A stretch of 10,892 nt of DNA from Desulfobacterales bacterium (GTDB lineage: Bacteria; Desulfobacterota; Desulfobacteria; Desulfobacterales; C00003106). The first letter of the stretch is position 1. Each line of letters starts with the position of its first letter. Position numbers and translations under genes: made by a program. Where the stretch lies: NCBI GenBank assembly GCA_030594505.1, contig JAUVFC010000032.1:1-10892 (forward strand). Reading direction: 5' to 3'. This document shows positions 1 through 7,016 of this stretch, one piece after another. The notes beneath the pieces were generated by a model, which was not told the origin of the DNA, searched no databases, and saw only the letters and a list, made by a program, of their open reading frames with translations.

Positions 1-869
1 AGATGGGTATTCCTTGTCTTCCCGATGAAAACCTTTCTCGACTTACCGAGGTATCTCGTTATGTAAGCGAGATTGCCAACATGCCACCCTTTAATGGACG
101 ACCGTTTGTTGGAAAAAGCGCTTTTGCCCACAAAGGTGGAATTCATGTGAGCGCTGTAATGAAGATTTCTAAAGCATACGAACATATGGACCCGGAAAAA
201 ATCGGAAATGAGCGGCGTGTCCTCGCGTCGGATCAATCTGGAAAGAGCAATATAGATTACAAGGCGAAAGAGTTTGGAATCGATCTCAGAACAGATGGTT
301 CCGACAGCAGGAAAATCGTTCAGGAAGTAAAACGGTTAGAACATGAAGGGTATCAATTTGACGGCGCTGAAGGCTCCTTTGAGCTTTTAATGAAAAGACT
401 TTCCGGGCAGTTTGACCCGCCGTTTCATTTGGAATCTTTTCGTGTAACCACAGAGAAAAACAAGGATCAACCGAGTAAGGCGTATGCGACAATAAAGATT
501 TCTGTAGGTTCTAAGGAAGAAATTACGGCCGCGGAAGGGAATGGCCCCGTAAACGCCCTCGACAATGCCCTCCGAAAGGCACTTAATAAGTTCTTTAAAG
601 CAGGGCTTGAAAAGATGCACTTAGTCGATTTTAAGGTAAGGGTGATAGAGGGGCAAGACGCCACTGCCGCCAAAGTGCGTGTTTTTATAGAATCTCGTGA
701 TGAAAAGAGGATCTGGAGCACCATCGGCGTTTCAGAAGACGTGATCTCAGCAAGCTGGGAGGCCCTCGCAGACAGCTTTAACTACAGGCTCTGTAAGGCT
801 ACGAACGAGAAAAAGCACAGAATACGCCTTCACGAGAATCTTAAAAACAAGAAAAGCAAGACAGGTTAG
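1..869 (+). CDS. cimA: (R)-citramalate synthase, C-terminal part (5' end outside window)
   Basis: The enzyme condenses pyruvate with acetyl-CoA to give citramalate, the first step of the threonine-independent route to 2-oxobutanoate and isoleucine. About 288 residues are visible. The frame is open to the window edge, so the ATG at 3 is an internal Met and the N-terminal catalytic barrel is mostly missing. Visible residues 35-100 hold the conserved end of the catalytic region (FAHKGGIHVSA, then GNERRVLASDQSGKSNI), typical of the isopropylmalate/citramalate/homocitrate synthase family. Residues from about 145 to the end form the LeuA-type allosteric domain, with the family stretches AEGNGPVNALDNALRKAL and TAAKVRVFIESRDEKR. 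The tail wording (KVRVIEG, then TIGVSEDVISASWEALADS) resembles the CimA branch rather than LeuA, and the ilv neighbours support this. The regulatory domain suggests feedback control, probably by isoleucine (inference from the family). The stop lies 6 nt before ilvD. A 2-isopropylmalate synthase paralogue is the main alternative. Confidence 0.9.
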   Translation, partial: MGIPCLPDENLSRLTEVSRYVSEIANMPPFNGRPFVGKSAFAHKGGIHVSAVMKISKAYEHMDPEKIGNERRVLASDQSGKSNIDYKAKEFGIDLRTDGSDSRKIVQEVKRLEHEGYQFDGAEGSFELLMKRLSGQFDPPFHLESFRVTTEKNKDQPSKAYATIKISVGSKEEITAAEGNGPVNALDNALRKALNKFFKAGLEKMHLVDFKVRVIEGQDATAAKVRVFIESRDEKRIWSTIGVSEDVISASWEALADSFNYRLCKATNEKKHRIRLHENLKNKKSKTG

Positions 870-875
870 CACGCG

Positions 876-2534
876 GTGAAGAGTGATAGCGTCAAGCTTG
901 GGATAGAAAGGGCGCCGCACAGGTCCCTTTTTAAGTCAATGGGTTATACTGACGAAGAGTTGAGTCGTCCGTTGATAGGGATTGCCAATTCCGCCAATGA
1001 GATTATACCGGGCCATATCCATCTCGATAAGATCGTTGAAGCGGTCAAGGCCGGCGTTTATATGGCCGGCGGCACGCCGATCGAATTCGGAACCATTGGG
1101 GTGTGTGACGGTATAGCCATGAATCATATAGGGATGAAATACTCCCTTGGGAGCAGGGAATTGATTGCTGATTCTATAGAGGTTATGGCTATAGCGCATG
1201 CCTTTGACGCTATGGTTATGGTGCCGAACTGCGATAAGATTGTTCCGGGAATGCTTATGGCAGCGGCCCGGCTCGACATTCCAACAGTAGTGATAAGCGG
1301 CGGCCCAATGCTGGTTGGTCGCCTGGGTGAAAAAGAGATAGATCTGATCAGCGTGTTTGAGGCTGTGGGAGCGGTTAAGTCGGGGAAAATAACCGAGGAA
1401 CAAGTCTTGGAAATAGAAGACAATGCCTGCCCCACCTGCGGCTCGTGTGCAGGCATGTTTACCGCGAACTCAATGAACTGCCTAACCGAGGCGGTCGGAA
1501 TGGGACTTCCCGGCAATGGAACGGTCCCCGCGGTAATGGCAGCACGGATACGGTTGGCCAAGAAAGCGGGGATGAAGATAATAGATCTTTTGGAAAAAGG
1601 GATTACCCCACGAAAGATTTTGACTGAAGACGCTTTTATTAATGCCCTTACAGTGGATATGGCTCTCGGGTGTTCCACGAACACCGTTCTACACCTTACA
1701 GCCCTTGCACGGGAGGCGGAAGTTGATATTGATTTGGACAAGATCAACGAAATCAGCAAAAAGACGCCTCACCTCTGTTCCCTCAGCCCCGGGGGGAAGC
1801 ACCACTTAGAGGACTTAGACCGGGCTGGTGGGATCTGCGCCATCATGAAAGATCTTTCAGATAAGGGTCTTATAAAGACCGAATGTATGACGGTCACCGG
1901 AAAGACCGTTGGAGAGAACATTGAACCATGTGTTGTGCAAGACCGATCAGTTATCCGGCCTACAGACGATCCTTATCATAAAGAAGGAGGTTTGGCGGCC
2001 CTCTTCGGAAACATAGCGCAGTCCGGGTGCGTCGTGAAGCAATCAGCGGTAGATCCCAAAATGCTTTCCCATGAAGGTCCGGCCAGGGTTTTCGACAGCG
2101 AGGAAGAAGCGGTTACAGCCATTATGGGCAAAGAAATCAAAAAAGGGGATGTGATCGTCATCCGGTATGAAGGACCCAGGGGTGGTCCCGGAATGCGGGA
2201 GATGTTGACACCTACTTCAGCCATTGCCGGAATGGGGTTGGATGCCGATGTCGCTCTTATAACAGATGGACGGTTTTCCGGTGGCACCAAAGGGGCGTCA
2301 ATAGGTCATGTCTCTCCTGAGGCAATGGAAGGGGGACTGATAGCGATTGTCCGTGATGGTGACATGATTTCCATTGATATTCCTAGCAAATCGATTAATC
2401 TCAAGGTTTCGGAAGAAGAGATTGAAAAGAGACGTTCAGAATGGAAGGCTCCGGAGCCGAAGATAACCAAAGGCTATATGGCACGATACGCGCAAATGGT
2501 TACATCTGCGTCCACAGGAGCCGTTTTTAAATAA
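876..2534 (+). CDS. ilvD: Dihydroxy-acid dehydratase (IlvD)
   Basis: This Fe-S lyase dehydrates 2,3-dihydroxy-isovalerate and 2,3-dihydroxy-3-methylvalerate to the keto acids, the last shared step before transamination to valine and isoleucine. The protein is 552 residues, full length for the shorter bacterial form (E. coli IlvD is 616). Visible motifs are CDGIAMNHIGMKYSLGSRE (from Cys77), NCDKIVPGMLMAA (Cys119, with Lys121 at the position carbamylated in structurally studied relatives), CPTCGSCAGMF (Cys185, Cys188, Cys191) and DGRFSGGTKGASIGH (Ser468, a conserved active-site serine). The third cluster cysteine of the [2Fe-2S] relatives (PCN motif) is replaced here by IIPGHIHL, as in the E. 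coli type, which carries an oxygen-labile [4Fe-4S] cluster; the same is therefore likely here. The start is GTG at 876, 6 nt after the cimA stop, with only a weak AGG upstream. This suggests translational coupling to cimA. Confidence 0.97.
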   Translation: MKSDSVKLGIERAPHRSLFKSMGYTDEELSRPLIGIANSANEIIPGHIHLDKIVEAVKAGVYMAGGTPIEFGTIGVCDGIAMNHIGMKYSLGSRELIADSIEVMAIAHAFDAMVMVPNCDKIVPGMLMAAARLDIPTVVISGGPMLVGRLGEKEIDLISVFEAVGAVKSGKITEEQVLEIEDNACPTCGSCAGMFTANSMNCLTEAVGMGLPGNGTVPAVMAARIRLAKKAGMKIIDLLEKGITPRKILTEDAFINALTVDMALGCSTNTVLHLTALAREAEVDIDLDKINEISKKTPHLCSLSPGGKHHLEDLDRAGGICAIMKDLSDKGLIKTECMTVTGKTVGENIEPCVVQDRSVIRPTDDPYHKEGGLAALFGNIAQSGCVVKQSAVDPKMLSHEGPARVFDSEEEAVTAIMGKEIKKGDVIVIRYEGPRGGPGMREMLTPTSAIAGMGLDADVALITDGRFSGGTKGASIGHVSPEAMEGGLIAIVRDGDMISIDIPSKSINLKVSEEEIEKRRSEWKAPEPKITKGYMARYAQMVTSASTGAVFK

Positions 2535-2540
2535 AAACTT

Positions 2541-2547
2541 GGAGGTG
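2541..2547 (+). promoter_or_regulatory. Strong Shine-Dalgarno sequence that fixes the ilvB start
   Basis: GGAGGTG matches seven bases of the 16S anti-SD complement. It sits inside the only frame extension that would allow the upstream TTG (2539) or GTG (2545) to start ilvB, so neither of those codons can use it. With 8 nt between GGAGG and ATT at 2554 the spacing is optimal for an ATT start, and the resulting N-terminus is the usual one for the family. Confidence 0.8.
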
Positions 2548-2553
2548 GTAACA

Positions 2554-4239
2554 ATTAAACTTACAGGCGCGCAAGTTTTAATGGAAGTGTTAAAAGAAGA
2601 GGGGGTCGACACCATCTTTGGGTTTCCAGGTGGGGTGATCATTGATATTAATGACGAATTGGACAAGACCGATATTCGGTATGTATTGGTGAGACACGAA
2701 CAGGCCGCTGTTCATGCCGCAGACGGTTATGCCCGGGCTAAAGGAAAGGTAGGAGTCTGTCTGGTAACATCAGGCCCGGGCGCTACTAATACCGTTACCG
2801 GTATTGCGTCCGCGTATATGGACTCTATACCTGTGGTGGTCTTTACCGGCCAGGTTCCCACAGCCCTTATAGGGAACGATGCCTTCCAGGAGGTAGACAT
2901 TGTGGGGATTACACGGCCCTGCACCAAACATAATTATTTAGTAAAGGATCCGGAAAAACTCGCTGAAACCGTGCGAGAGGCCTTTCATCTTGCCCGCTCC
3001 GGCCGTCCTGGTCCTGTATTGGTTGATCTCCCCAAGGATGTCTCCCAGAGCAAGATAAATTTTAAGATGCCACCGCCTCCCAAGATTAAATCGTATTGTC
3101 CGCACACTGAGCCGCACAAGCAGCAACTTGAAAGGGCAATAAAGCTTATTTTAAAGGCCAAAAAACCGGTGATCTTTGCCGGAGGCGGGGTGATCCTTTC
3201 CGGTGCGTACAAAGAGCTTACCAAGTTCGCGAAGAAGTTGAATATACCGGTAACTGCCTCGCTGATGGGACTCGGAGGTTTTCCGGGGACGGACCGCTTG
3301 TGGCTGGGAATGATCGGTATGCACGGCACCTATCGTGCCAATATGTCTACCGGGGCATGTGATCTTCTCCTCGGGATAGGGGTTCGTTTTGACGATAGAG
3401 TAACAGGAAAGATAGACACCTTTGCTCAGAATGCAAAGATTATCCACATTGATATTGATCCCACATCGATACAAAAGAATGTTCCGATTACCATCCCGAT
3501 TGTAGGTGACTGCAAGATCGCGCTTAAGAAATTAAACAAACTTATTGAAAAGGTCGATTTACAGGAGTCGCTGAAGTCCCGTCCGAACTGGCTAAAACAG
3601 ATAGAGGAGTGGAAAAGCACAACACCCCTGGCCTATGAACAGAAGGATGTTATTAAGCCCCAGTTTGTTGTTGAGAAGCTATATGAATTGACAAAAGGAA
3701 AGGCGATTATTACCACAGAGGTGGGCCAGAATCAGATGTGGGCCGCCCAATATTACCATTTTGATCAACCCAATCATTTTATTACCTCCGGTGGTTTAGG
3801 GTGTATGGGTTTCGGTTTTCCTGCGGCCATCGGCGCCCAGCTTGCCTGCCCTAAGAAGACAGTAATCGATATCGCAGGTGACGGGAGTATCCAGATGAAC
3901 ATCCAGGAGTTGATCGTTGCTGTTTCAAACAAGTTGCCGGTCAAGGTCGCTATCTTGAACAACCGTTATCTTGGAATGGTCCGCCAGTGGCAACAGCTGT
4001 TCTATGGGAAAAGGTATGCCGCGACCGATATAGAAGCCGCGCCCGATTTTGTTAAAGTGGCCGAGGCTTACGGAGCGGTTGGGTTGAGGGCGACACGCCC
4101 TGAAGAGGTGGAAGAGACCATAAAAAAGGCTCTTGCCACCCCAAAAACCGTGATCATGGATTTTGTGGTTGAGCGGGAAGAATGCGTCTATCCGATGGTT
4201 CCGGCCGGCAAGGCGATTACGGAAATGCTTTTGGCTTGA
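2554..4239 (+). CDS. ilvB: Acetohydroxyacid synthase large (catalytic) subunit, apparent ATT start
   Basis: This ThDP/FAD/Mg enzyme joins two pyruvates to acetolactate (valine, leucine) or pyruvate plus 2-oxobutanoate to acetohydroxybutyrate (isoleucine). From ATT the product is 561 residues beginning (M)KLTGAQVLMEVLKEEGV, the normal AHAS N-terminus. The N-terminal ThDP domain has GFPGG (23-27) and the catalytic Glu49 in RHEQAAVHAADGYAR, followed by SGPGATN and DAFQEVDIVG. A central FAD/structural domain follows. The C-terminal domain carries the ThDP-Mg motif GDG (442-444) ending in the NN pair at 469-470, then GMVRQWQQLFY. A longer 566-residue reading from TTG at 2539 is possible on paper but has no ribosome site; the next ATG (2581) would delete conserved residues. 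It lies 19 nt after ilvD. Its regulatory subunit gene ilvN follows after an unusual 122-nt hairpin-bearing gap. The family call is secure; the start codon is an inference. Confidence 0.96.
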   Translation: MKLTGAQVLMEVLKEEGVDTIFGFPGGVIIDINDELDKTDIRYVLVRHEQAAVHAADGYARAKGKVGVCLVTSGPGATNTVTGIASAYMDSIPVVVFTGQVPTALIGNDAFQEVDIVGITRPCTKHNYLVKDPEKLAETVREAFHLARSGRPGPVLVDLPKDVSQSKINFKMPPPPKIKSYCPHTEPHKQQLERAIKLILKAKKPVIFAGGGVILSGAYKELTKFAKKLNIPVTASLMGLGGFPGTDRLWLGMIGMHGTYRANMSTGACDLLLGIGVRFDDRVTGKIDTFAQNAKIIHIDIDPTSIQKNVPITIPIVGDCKIALKKLNKLIEKVDLQESLKSRPNWLKQIEEWKSTTPLAYEQKDVIKPQFVVEKLYELTKGKAIITTEVGQNQMWAAQYYHFDQPNHFITSGGLGCMGFGFPAAIGAQLACPKKTVIDIAGDGSIQMNIQELIVAVSNKLPVKVAILNNRYLGMVRQWQQLFYGKRYAATDIEAAPDFVKVAEAYGAVGLRATRPEEVEETIKKALATPKTVIMDFVVEREECVYPMVPAGKAITEMLLA

Positions 4240-4273
4240 TGCTTTCATCAGAGCTGTTGACTTCACTAAAAAG

Positions 4274-4338
4274 GATGGTTTCGCAAAAAGCCCCTGATGA
4301 CCCAAATAGGCTCATCAGGGACTTTTTGCGAAACCATC
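4274..4338. repeat. 65-nt near-perfect inverted repeat between ilvB and ilvN
   Basis: Arms 4274-4300 and 4312-4338 pair over 27 positions with one C-A mismatch (4291/4321), around an 11-nt loop (4301-4311). The outer arm reads GATGGTTTCGCAAAAAG and the inner arm CCCTGATGA. No T-tract follows on either strand; the only T5 run is inside the stem, so it is not an ordinary intrinsic terminator. In the mRNA the hairpin would end 4 nt before the GGGAGG ribosome site of ilvN and could change ilvN translation or shield the ilvB transcript 3' end. The length, symmetry and insertion between two normally adjacent genes suggest a dispersed palindromic or MITE-like element (inference). Confidence 0.8.
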
Positions 4339-4361
4339 AAAAGGGAGGCAAATAGAAAAAG

Positions 4362-4856
4362 ATGACGGAAGAACGTAAACACACGATTTCTCTTTTAGTA
4401 GACAATGAATCCGGCGTTCTATCCAGGGTAGCAGGGCTTTTCAGCGGAAGAGGGTTTAATATCGAAAGCCTGTGCGTGGCTGAGACGTTAGACCCCGAGT
4501 TTTCAAGAATAACACTGGTTACCAGAGGAAACGAGCGGATAATTGAACAGATAAACAAGCAGCTCAACAAGCTGATAAATGTCGTAAAGGTTACAGACCT
4601 CACCGAAACCGAATTTGCTGAGCGGGAAATGGCCCTTGTCAAGGTCAGGGCCAAAGAGGAACACCGGGCGGAGATCCTAAGAATTGTGGATATCTTCAGG
4701 TGTAAGGTCGTAGATGTGAGCCCTGCATACTATACTGTTGAGGTAACGGGGAGTGATGAGAAAATAGCGGCGATTTTAGGCCTGCTCAAGCAGATAGGGA
4801 TAAAAGAGATCGCGCGGACAGGGGCCATTGCTTTGGCCCGTGAGGCAAAAAAATAA
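4362..4856 (+). CDS. ilvN: Acetohydroxyacid synthase small (regulatory) subunit
   Basis: This is the ACT-domain partner of IlvB, which stimulates catalysis and confers feedback inhibition by valine. The 164 residues match the usual length (E. coli IlvH 163). The N-terminal ACT domain spans about 7-80, with LLVDNESGVLSRVAGLFSGR then GFNIESL. Gly18 and Asn33 align with E. coli IlvH Gly14 and Asn29, positions where changes cause valine resistance, so valine sensitivity is predicted. The C-terminal ALS small-subunit domain follows (EREMALVKVRA, then the FRCKVVDVSPAYYTVEVTG region). The ATG at 4362 is forced: a TAG in frame lies at 4353-4355. The ribosome site GGGAGG (4343-4348) is 13 nt from the ATG, longer than ideal, and lies just after the large hairpin. 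ilvC follows after 24 nt. The symbol ilvH would be equally valid. Confidence 0.96.
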   Translation: MTEERKHTISLLVDNESGVLSRVAGLFSGRGFNIESLCVAETLDPEFSRITLVTRGNERIIEQINKQLNKLINVVKVTDLTETEFAEREMALVKVRAKEEHRAEILRIVDIFRCKVVDVSPAYYTVEVTGSDEKIAAILGLLKQIGIKEIARTGAIALAREAKK

Positions 4857-4880
4857 GAAAAATGTAAGGGAGCAATTTTT

Positions 4881-5939
4881 ATGGCAAAGATTGATTTTGG
4901 CGGAGTTGTAGAAGATGTTGTTCTGTTGGAAGAGTTTCCCCTGAAAAAGGCCCAAGAAGTGCTGGCGAATGAGACTATCGCTGTTCTTGGATATGGCGTC
5001 CAAGGTCCCGCGCAGTCCTTGAATATGAGAGATAACGGCATAAATGTTATTATAGGCCAGAGGAAGGAAGAGAAGGTGTTCTGGGACAAGGCGGTGAAAG
5101 ATGGCTTTGTGCCGGGAGAGACCCTGTTTTCAGTGGAGGAGGCGGCTGAAAGAGCCACCATTATCCAGATGCTGATCTCCGATGCGGGACAGATGGCCGT
5201 ATGGCCGAAGATCAGGAAGTACATGAAAGAAGGAGACGCCCTTTATTTTTCGCACGGTTTTTCCATCGTATATAAAGATCAGACAAAGGTTATACCACCG
5301 GACAATATTGACGTGATTCTGGTCGCGCCTAAAGGTTCGGGGGCCTCTGTAAGAACAAACTTTCTTGACGGCAGCGGGATAAATTCGAGCTATGCTGTTT
5401 TCCAGGACTATACCGGAAGGGCCACCGAGAGGACCCTTGCCGTTGGAATCGCCATCGGATCCGGGTATCTCTTTCCAACAACCTTTAAACAAGAGGTTCA
5501 TAGCGATTTAACCGGCGAGCGCGGCGTCTTGATGGGATGCATGGCAGGTGTCATGGAGGCCCAGTACAATGTGCTTCGTAAGCATGGCCACAGCCCGAGC
5601 GAGGCGTTTAATGAGACGGTCGAGGAGCTTACCCAGAGCCTGATCCGCCTGGTGGGTCAAAATGGGATGGACTGGATGTATGCCAATTGCAGCACCACCG
5701 CACAGCGGGGAGCGCTCGATTGGAAACCGAGGTTCAGGGACGCGGTGGCCCCTCTATTCGATGAGCTCTACGATCGAGTGGTTTCCGGCGAGGAGACAAG
5801 GATCGTGCTGGAAGCAAACAGCAGGCCTGACTACATGGAAGGGCTTGGCAAGGAGTTAAAAGAGATCAGAGATTCTGAAATGTGGAGAGCCGGGGCCGCT
5901 GTTCGTGCGCTCAGACCTGAAAACAGGCAGAAGAAATAG
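4881..5939 (+). CDS. ilvC: Ketol-acid reductoisomerase (KARI), class I length
   Basis: The enzyme carries out Mg-dependent alkyl migration and NAD(P)H reduction of acetolactate and acetohydroxybutyrate to the dihydroxy acids used by IlvD. The product is 352 residues, near the class I size (about 330). The N-terminal Rossmann domain has GYGVQGPAQSLNMRDNG (from residue 37); most bacterial class I enzymes have GYGSQGHAQ, and the Pro form resembles the plant/Bacteroidetes branch. Arg61-Lys62 in GQRKEEK at the cofactor loop favour NADPH (inference). The catalytic region shows His125 (YFSHGFSIV), metal ligands Asp209 and Glu213 in SDLTGERG, Glu245 and Glu249 in ETVEELTQS, and the CSTTAQRGALDW segment. 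The C-terminus RDSEMWRAGAAVRALRPE is typical. The ATG is preceded by AAGGGAG (4866-4872) at good spacing. This is the last gene of the plus-strand operon; no intrinsic terminator is evident after it. Confidence 0.97.
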   Translation: MAKIDFGGVVEDVVLLEEFPLKKAQEVLANETIAVLGYGVQGPAQSLNMRDNGINVIIGQRKEEKVFWDKAVKDGFVPGETLFSVEEAAERATIIQMLISDAGQMAVWPKIRKYMKEGDALYFSHGFSIVYKDQTKVIPPDNIDVILVAPKGSGASVRTNFLDGSGINSSYAVFQDYTGRATERTLAVGIAIGSGYLFPTTFKQEVHSDLTGERGVLMGCMAGVMEAQYNVLRKHGHSPSEAFNETVEELTQSLIRLVGQNGMDWMYANCSTTAQRGALDWKPRFRDAVAPLFDELYDRVVSGEETRIVLEANSRPDYMEGLGKELKEIRDSEMWRAGAAVRALRPENRQKK

Positions 5940-5990
5940 CAAGCCGAATCTTGATGGTATGATATTGTTGGTTGTTAGCATGAATATAAC

Positions 5991-6043
5991 GTTGCGGGTT
6001 GCGGGTTAAGCAAGGAAAAAACCCGTAACTCGTGACGCGCAAC
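5991..6043. repeat. Imperfect inverted repeat in the convergent ilvC / cyclase gap
   Basis: The outer arms GTTGCG (5991-5996) and CGCAAC (6038-6043) pair. Inside them, 5997-6007 pairs with 6020-6030, including two G-T wobbles, around a 12-nt loop (6008-6019). A 7-nt bulge lies on the right side. The left arm holds a short tandem of GCGGGTT. Neither strand has a T-tract after the stem, so this is at best a weak, non-classical bidirectional terminator and may be a dispersed palindrome. The rest of the 5940-6101 gap shows no gene. Confidence 0.55.
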
Positions 6044-6101
6044 CGAACGCAAAGCAATATATTTGTGACAAGCAAGTCTCTGTGAAAATCTAACCCCCCT
6101 T

Positions 6102-7016
6102 TTATTCAGGCATGTAGACTTCCACTCGATTCCTCCCAGCCCTCTTGGCCTTATAGAGAGCCTTATCGGCATACTCAACCAGATCCTTGGCCGTGCTTAT
6201 AGTTTCGTGCGGAAAGCACGCAACCCCGAGACTAATAGTAATCTGAAAGTGATTTTGGTCTACCTCGAAACGATATGCTTCTACGGTCTTTCTTAATCGC
6301 TCAGCAGTCTCACGAGCCGTGCCAAGATCTGTATGAATGAGAATTACCGCAAACTCTTCGCCACCATAGCGGGCTGCCATATCATTTTCTCTAAAGGTTT
6401 TATTAAGGATATTTCCAAGGGTCTTTAGTATGACATCACCGGTTTGATGCCCGTATGTATCGTTAAAATGCTTGAAGTGATCGATATCAAAAAGGAGAAA
6501 AGAGAGGCTTAGATTGTACCTTTTAGCGCGGTCTATCTCTTTAAGAAGCTGTTCTTGTAGATAACGATGATTGTAGAGATTGGTCAACCCATCCTTATTG
6601 GCCAGTTCTTGAAGCTGTCTGTTTCTTTCCTGAAGAGCTTCATGGAGTTCCTTGACGCGAAGCTGGGTGTTGACGCGAGCAACCAGCTCACCTGCATCAA
6701 AAGGTTTGGTTACATAATCTACCGCGCCTATATTTAATCCCTTGATCTTGTCTGCTGTCTCGTCTTTTGAGGTGAGCATAATTACGGGGATATCATGAGT
6801 TTGTTTTTCAGCCTTTAATCTTTTGCAAACTTCATATCCGTCCATACCGGGCATAACCACATCGAGTAGTATAAGATCGGGTTTTTCCGCGGACATCATT
6901 TCAAGCGCTTCATGGCCATTTGGAGCGTGAGAGACTTTATGCCCTTCCGTTGAAAGAATACTTTTCCCAAACTCTATGATAAGTTTGCTGTCATCAACGA
7001 GCAAAATTTTAGCCAT
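6102..7016 (-). CDS. Response regulator with GGDEF domain (diguanylate cyclase, WspR/PleD-like)
   Basis: A phosphorylation-controlled enzyme predicted to make c-di-GMP from two GTP in the cytoplasm. It has 304 residues. The REC domain (about 3-120) has Asp8-Asp9, the phospho-acceptor Asp52 in LILLDVVMPGMDG, Thr82 and Lys104 (TKP). A short charged helix (120-138, LHEALQERNRQLQEL) is a likely dimerising coiled coil. The GGDEF domain (about 140-302) begins DGLTNLYNHRY and has the metal residue Asp177 (FDIDHFK), active site GGEEF (218-222) and the product-inhibition I-site RxxD (Arg209-Asp212), so an active, feedback-inhibited cyclase is expected. There is a single REC domain, unlike PleD, which has two. 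The ATG overlaps the cheB stop by one base (TAATG), suggesting translational coupling and a shared chemosensory input. The phosphodonor, presumably a CheA-type kinase, is not in the window. Confidence 0.93.
   Translation of the reverse strand: MAKILLVDDSKLIIEFGKSILSTEGHKVSHAPNGHEALEMMSAEKPDLILLDVVMPGMDGYEVCKRLKAEKQTHDIPVIMLTSKDETADKIKGLNIGAVDYVTKPFDAGELVARVNTQLRVKELHEALQERNRQLQELANKDGLTNLYNHRYLQEQLLKEIDRAKRYNLSLSFLLFDIDHFKHFNDTYGHQTGDVILKTLGNILNKTFRENDMAARYGGEEFAVILIHTDLGTARETAERLRKTVEAYRFEVDQNHFQITISLGVACFPHETISTAKDLVEYADKALYKAKRAGRNRVEVYMPE

Noticed and set aside
1124..1759. 211-codon open frame on the minus strand inside ilvD
   Set aside because: It lies wholly opposite a clear ilvD gene, resembles no family, and is best read as a shadow frame.
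4274..4338. Intrinsic terminator or ilv attenuator between ilvB and ilvN
   Set aside because: No T-tract follows the stem, and there is no leader peptide with Leu/Val/Ile codons or T-box pattern.
4730..5224. 164-codon minus-strand open frame across the ilvN-ilvC junction
   Set aside because: It overlaps two well-supported genes on the other strand and has no recognisable domain or ribosome site.
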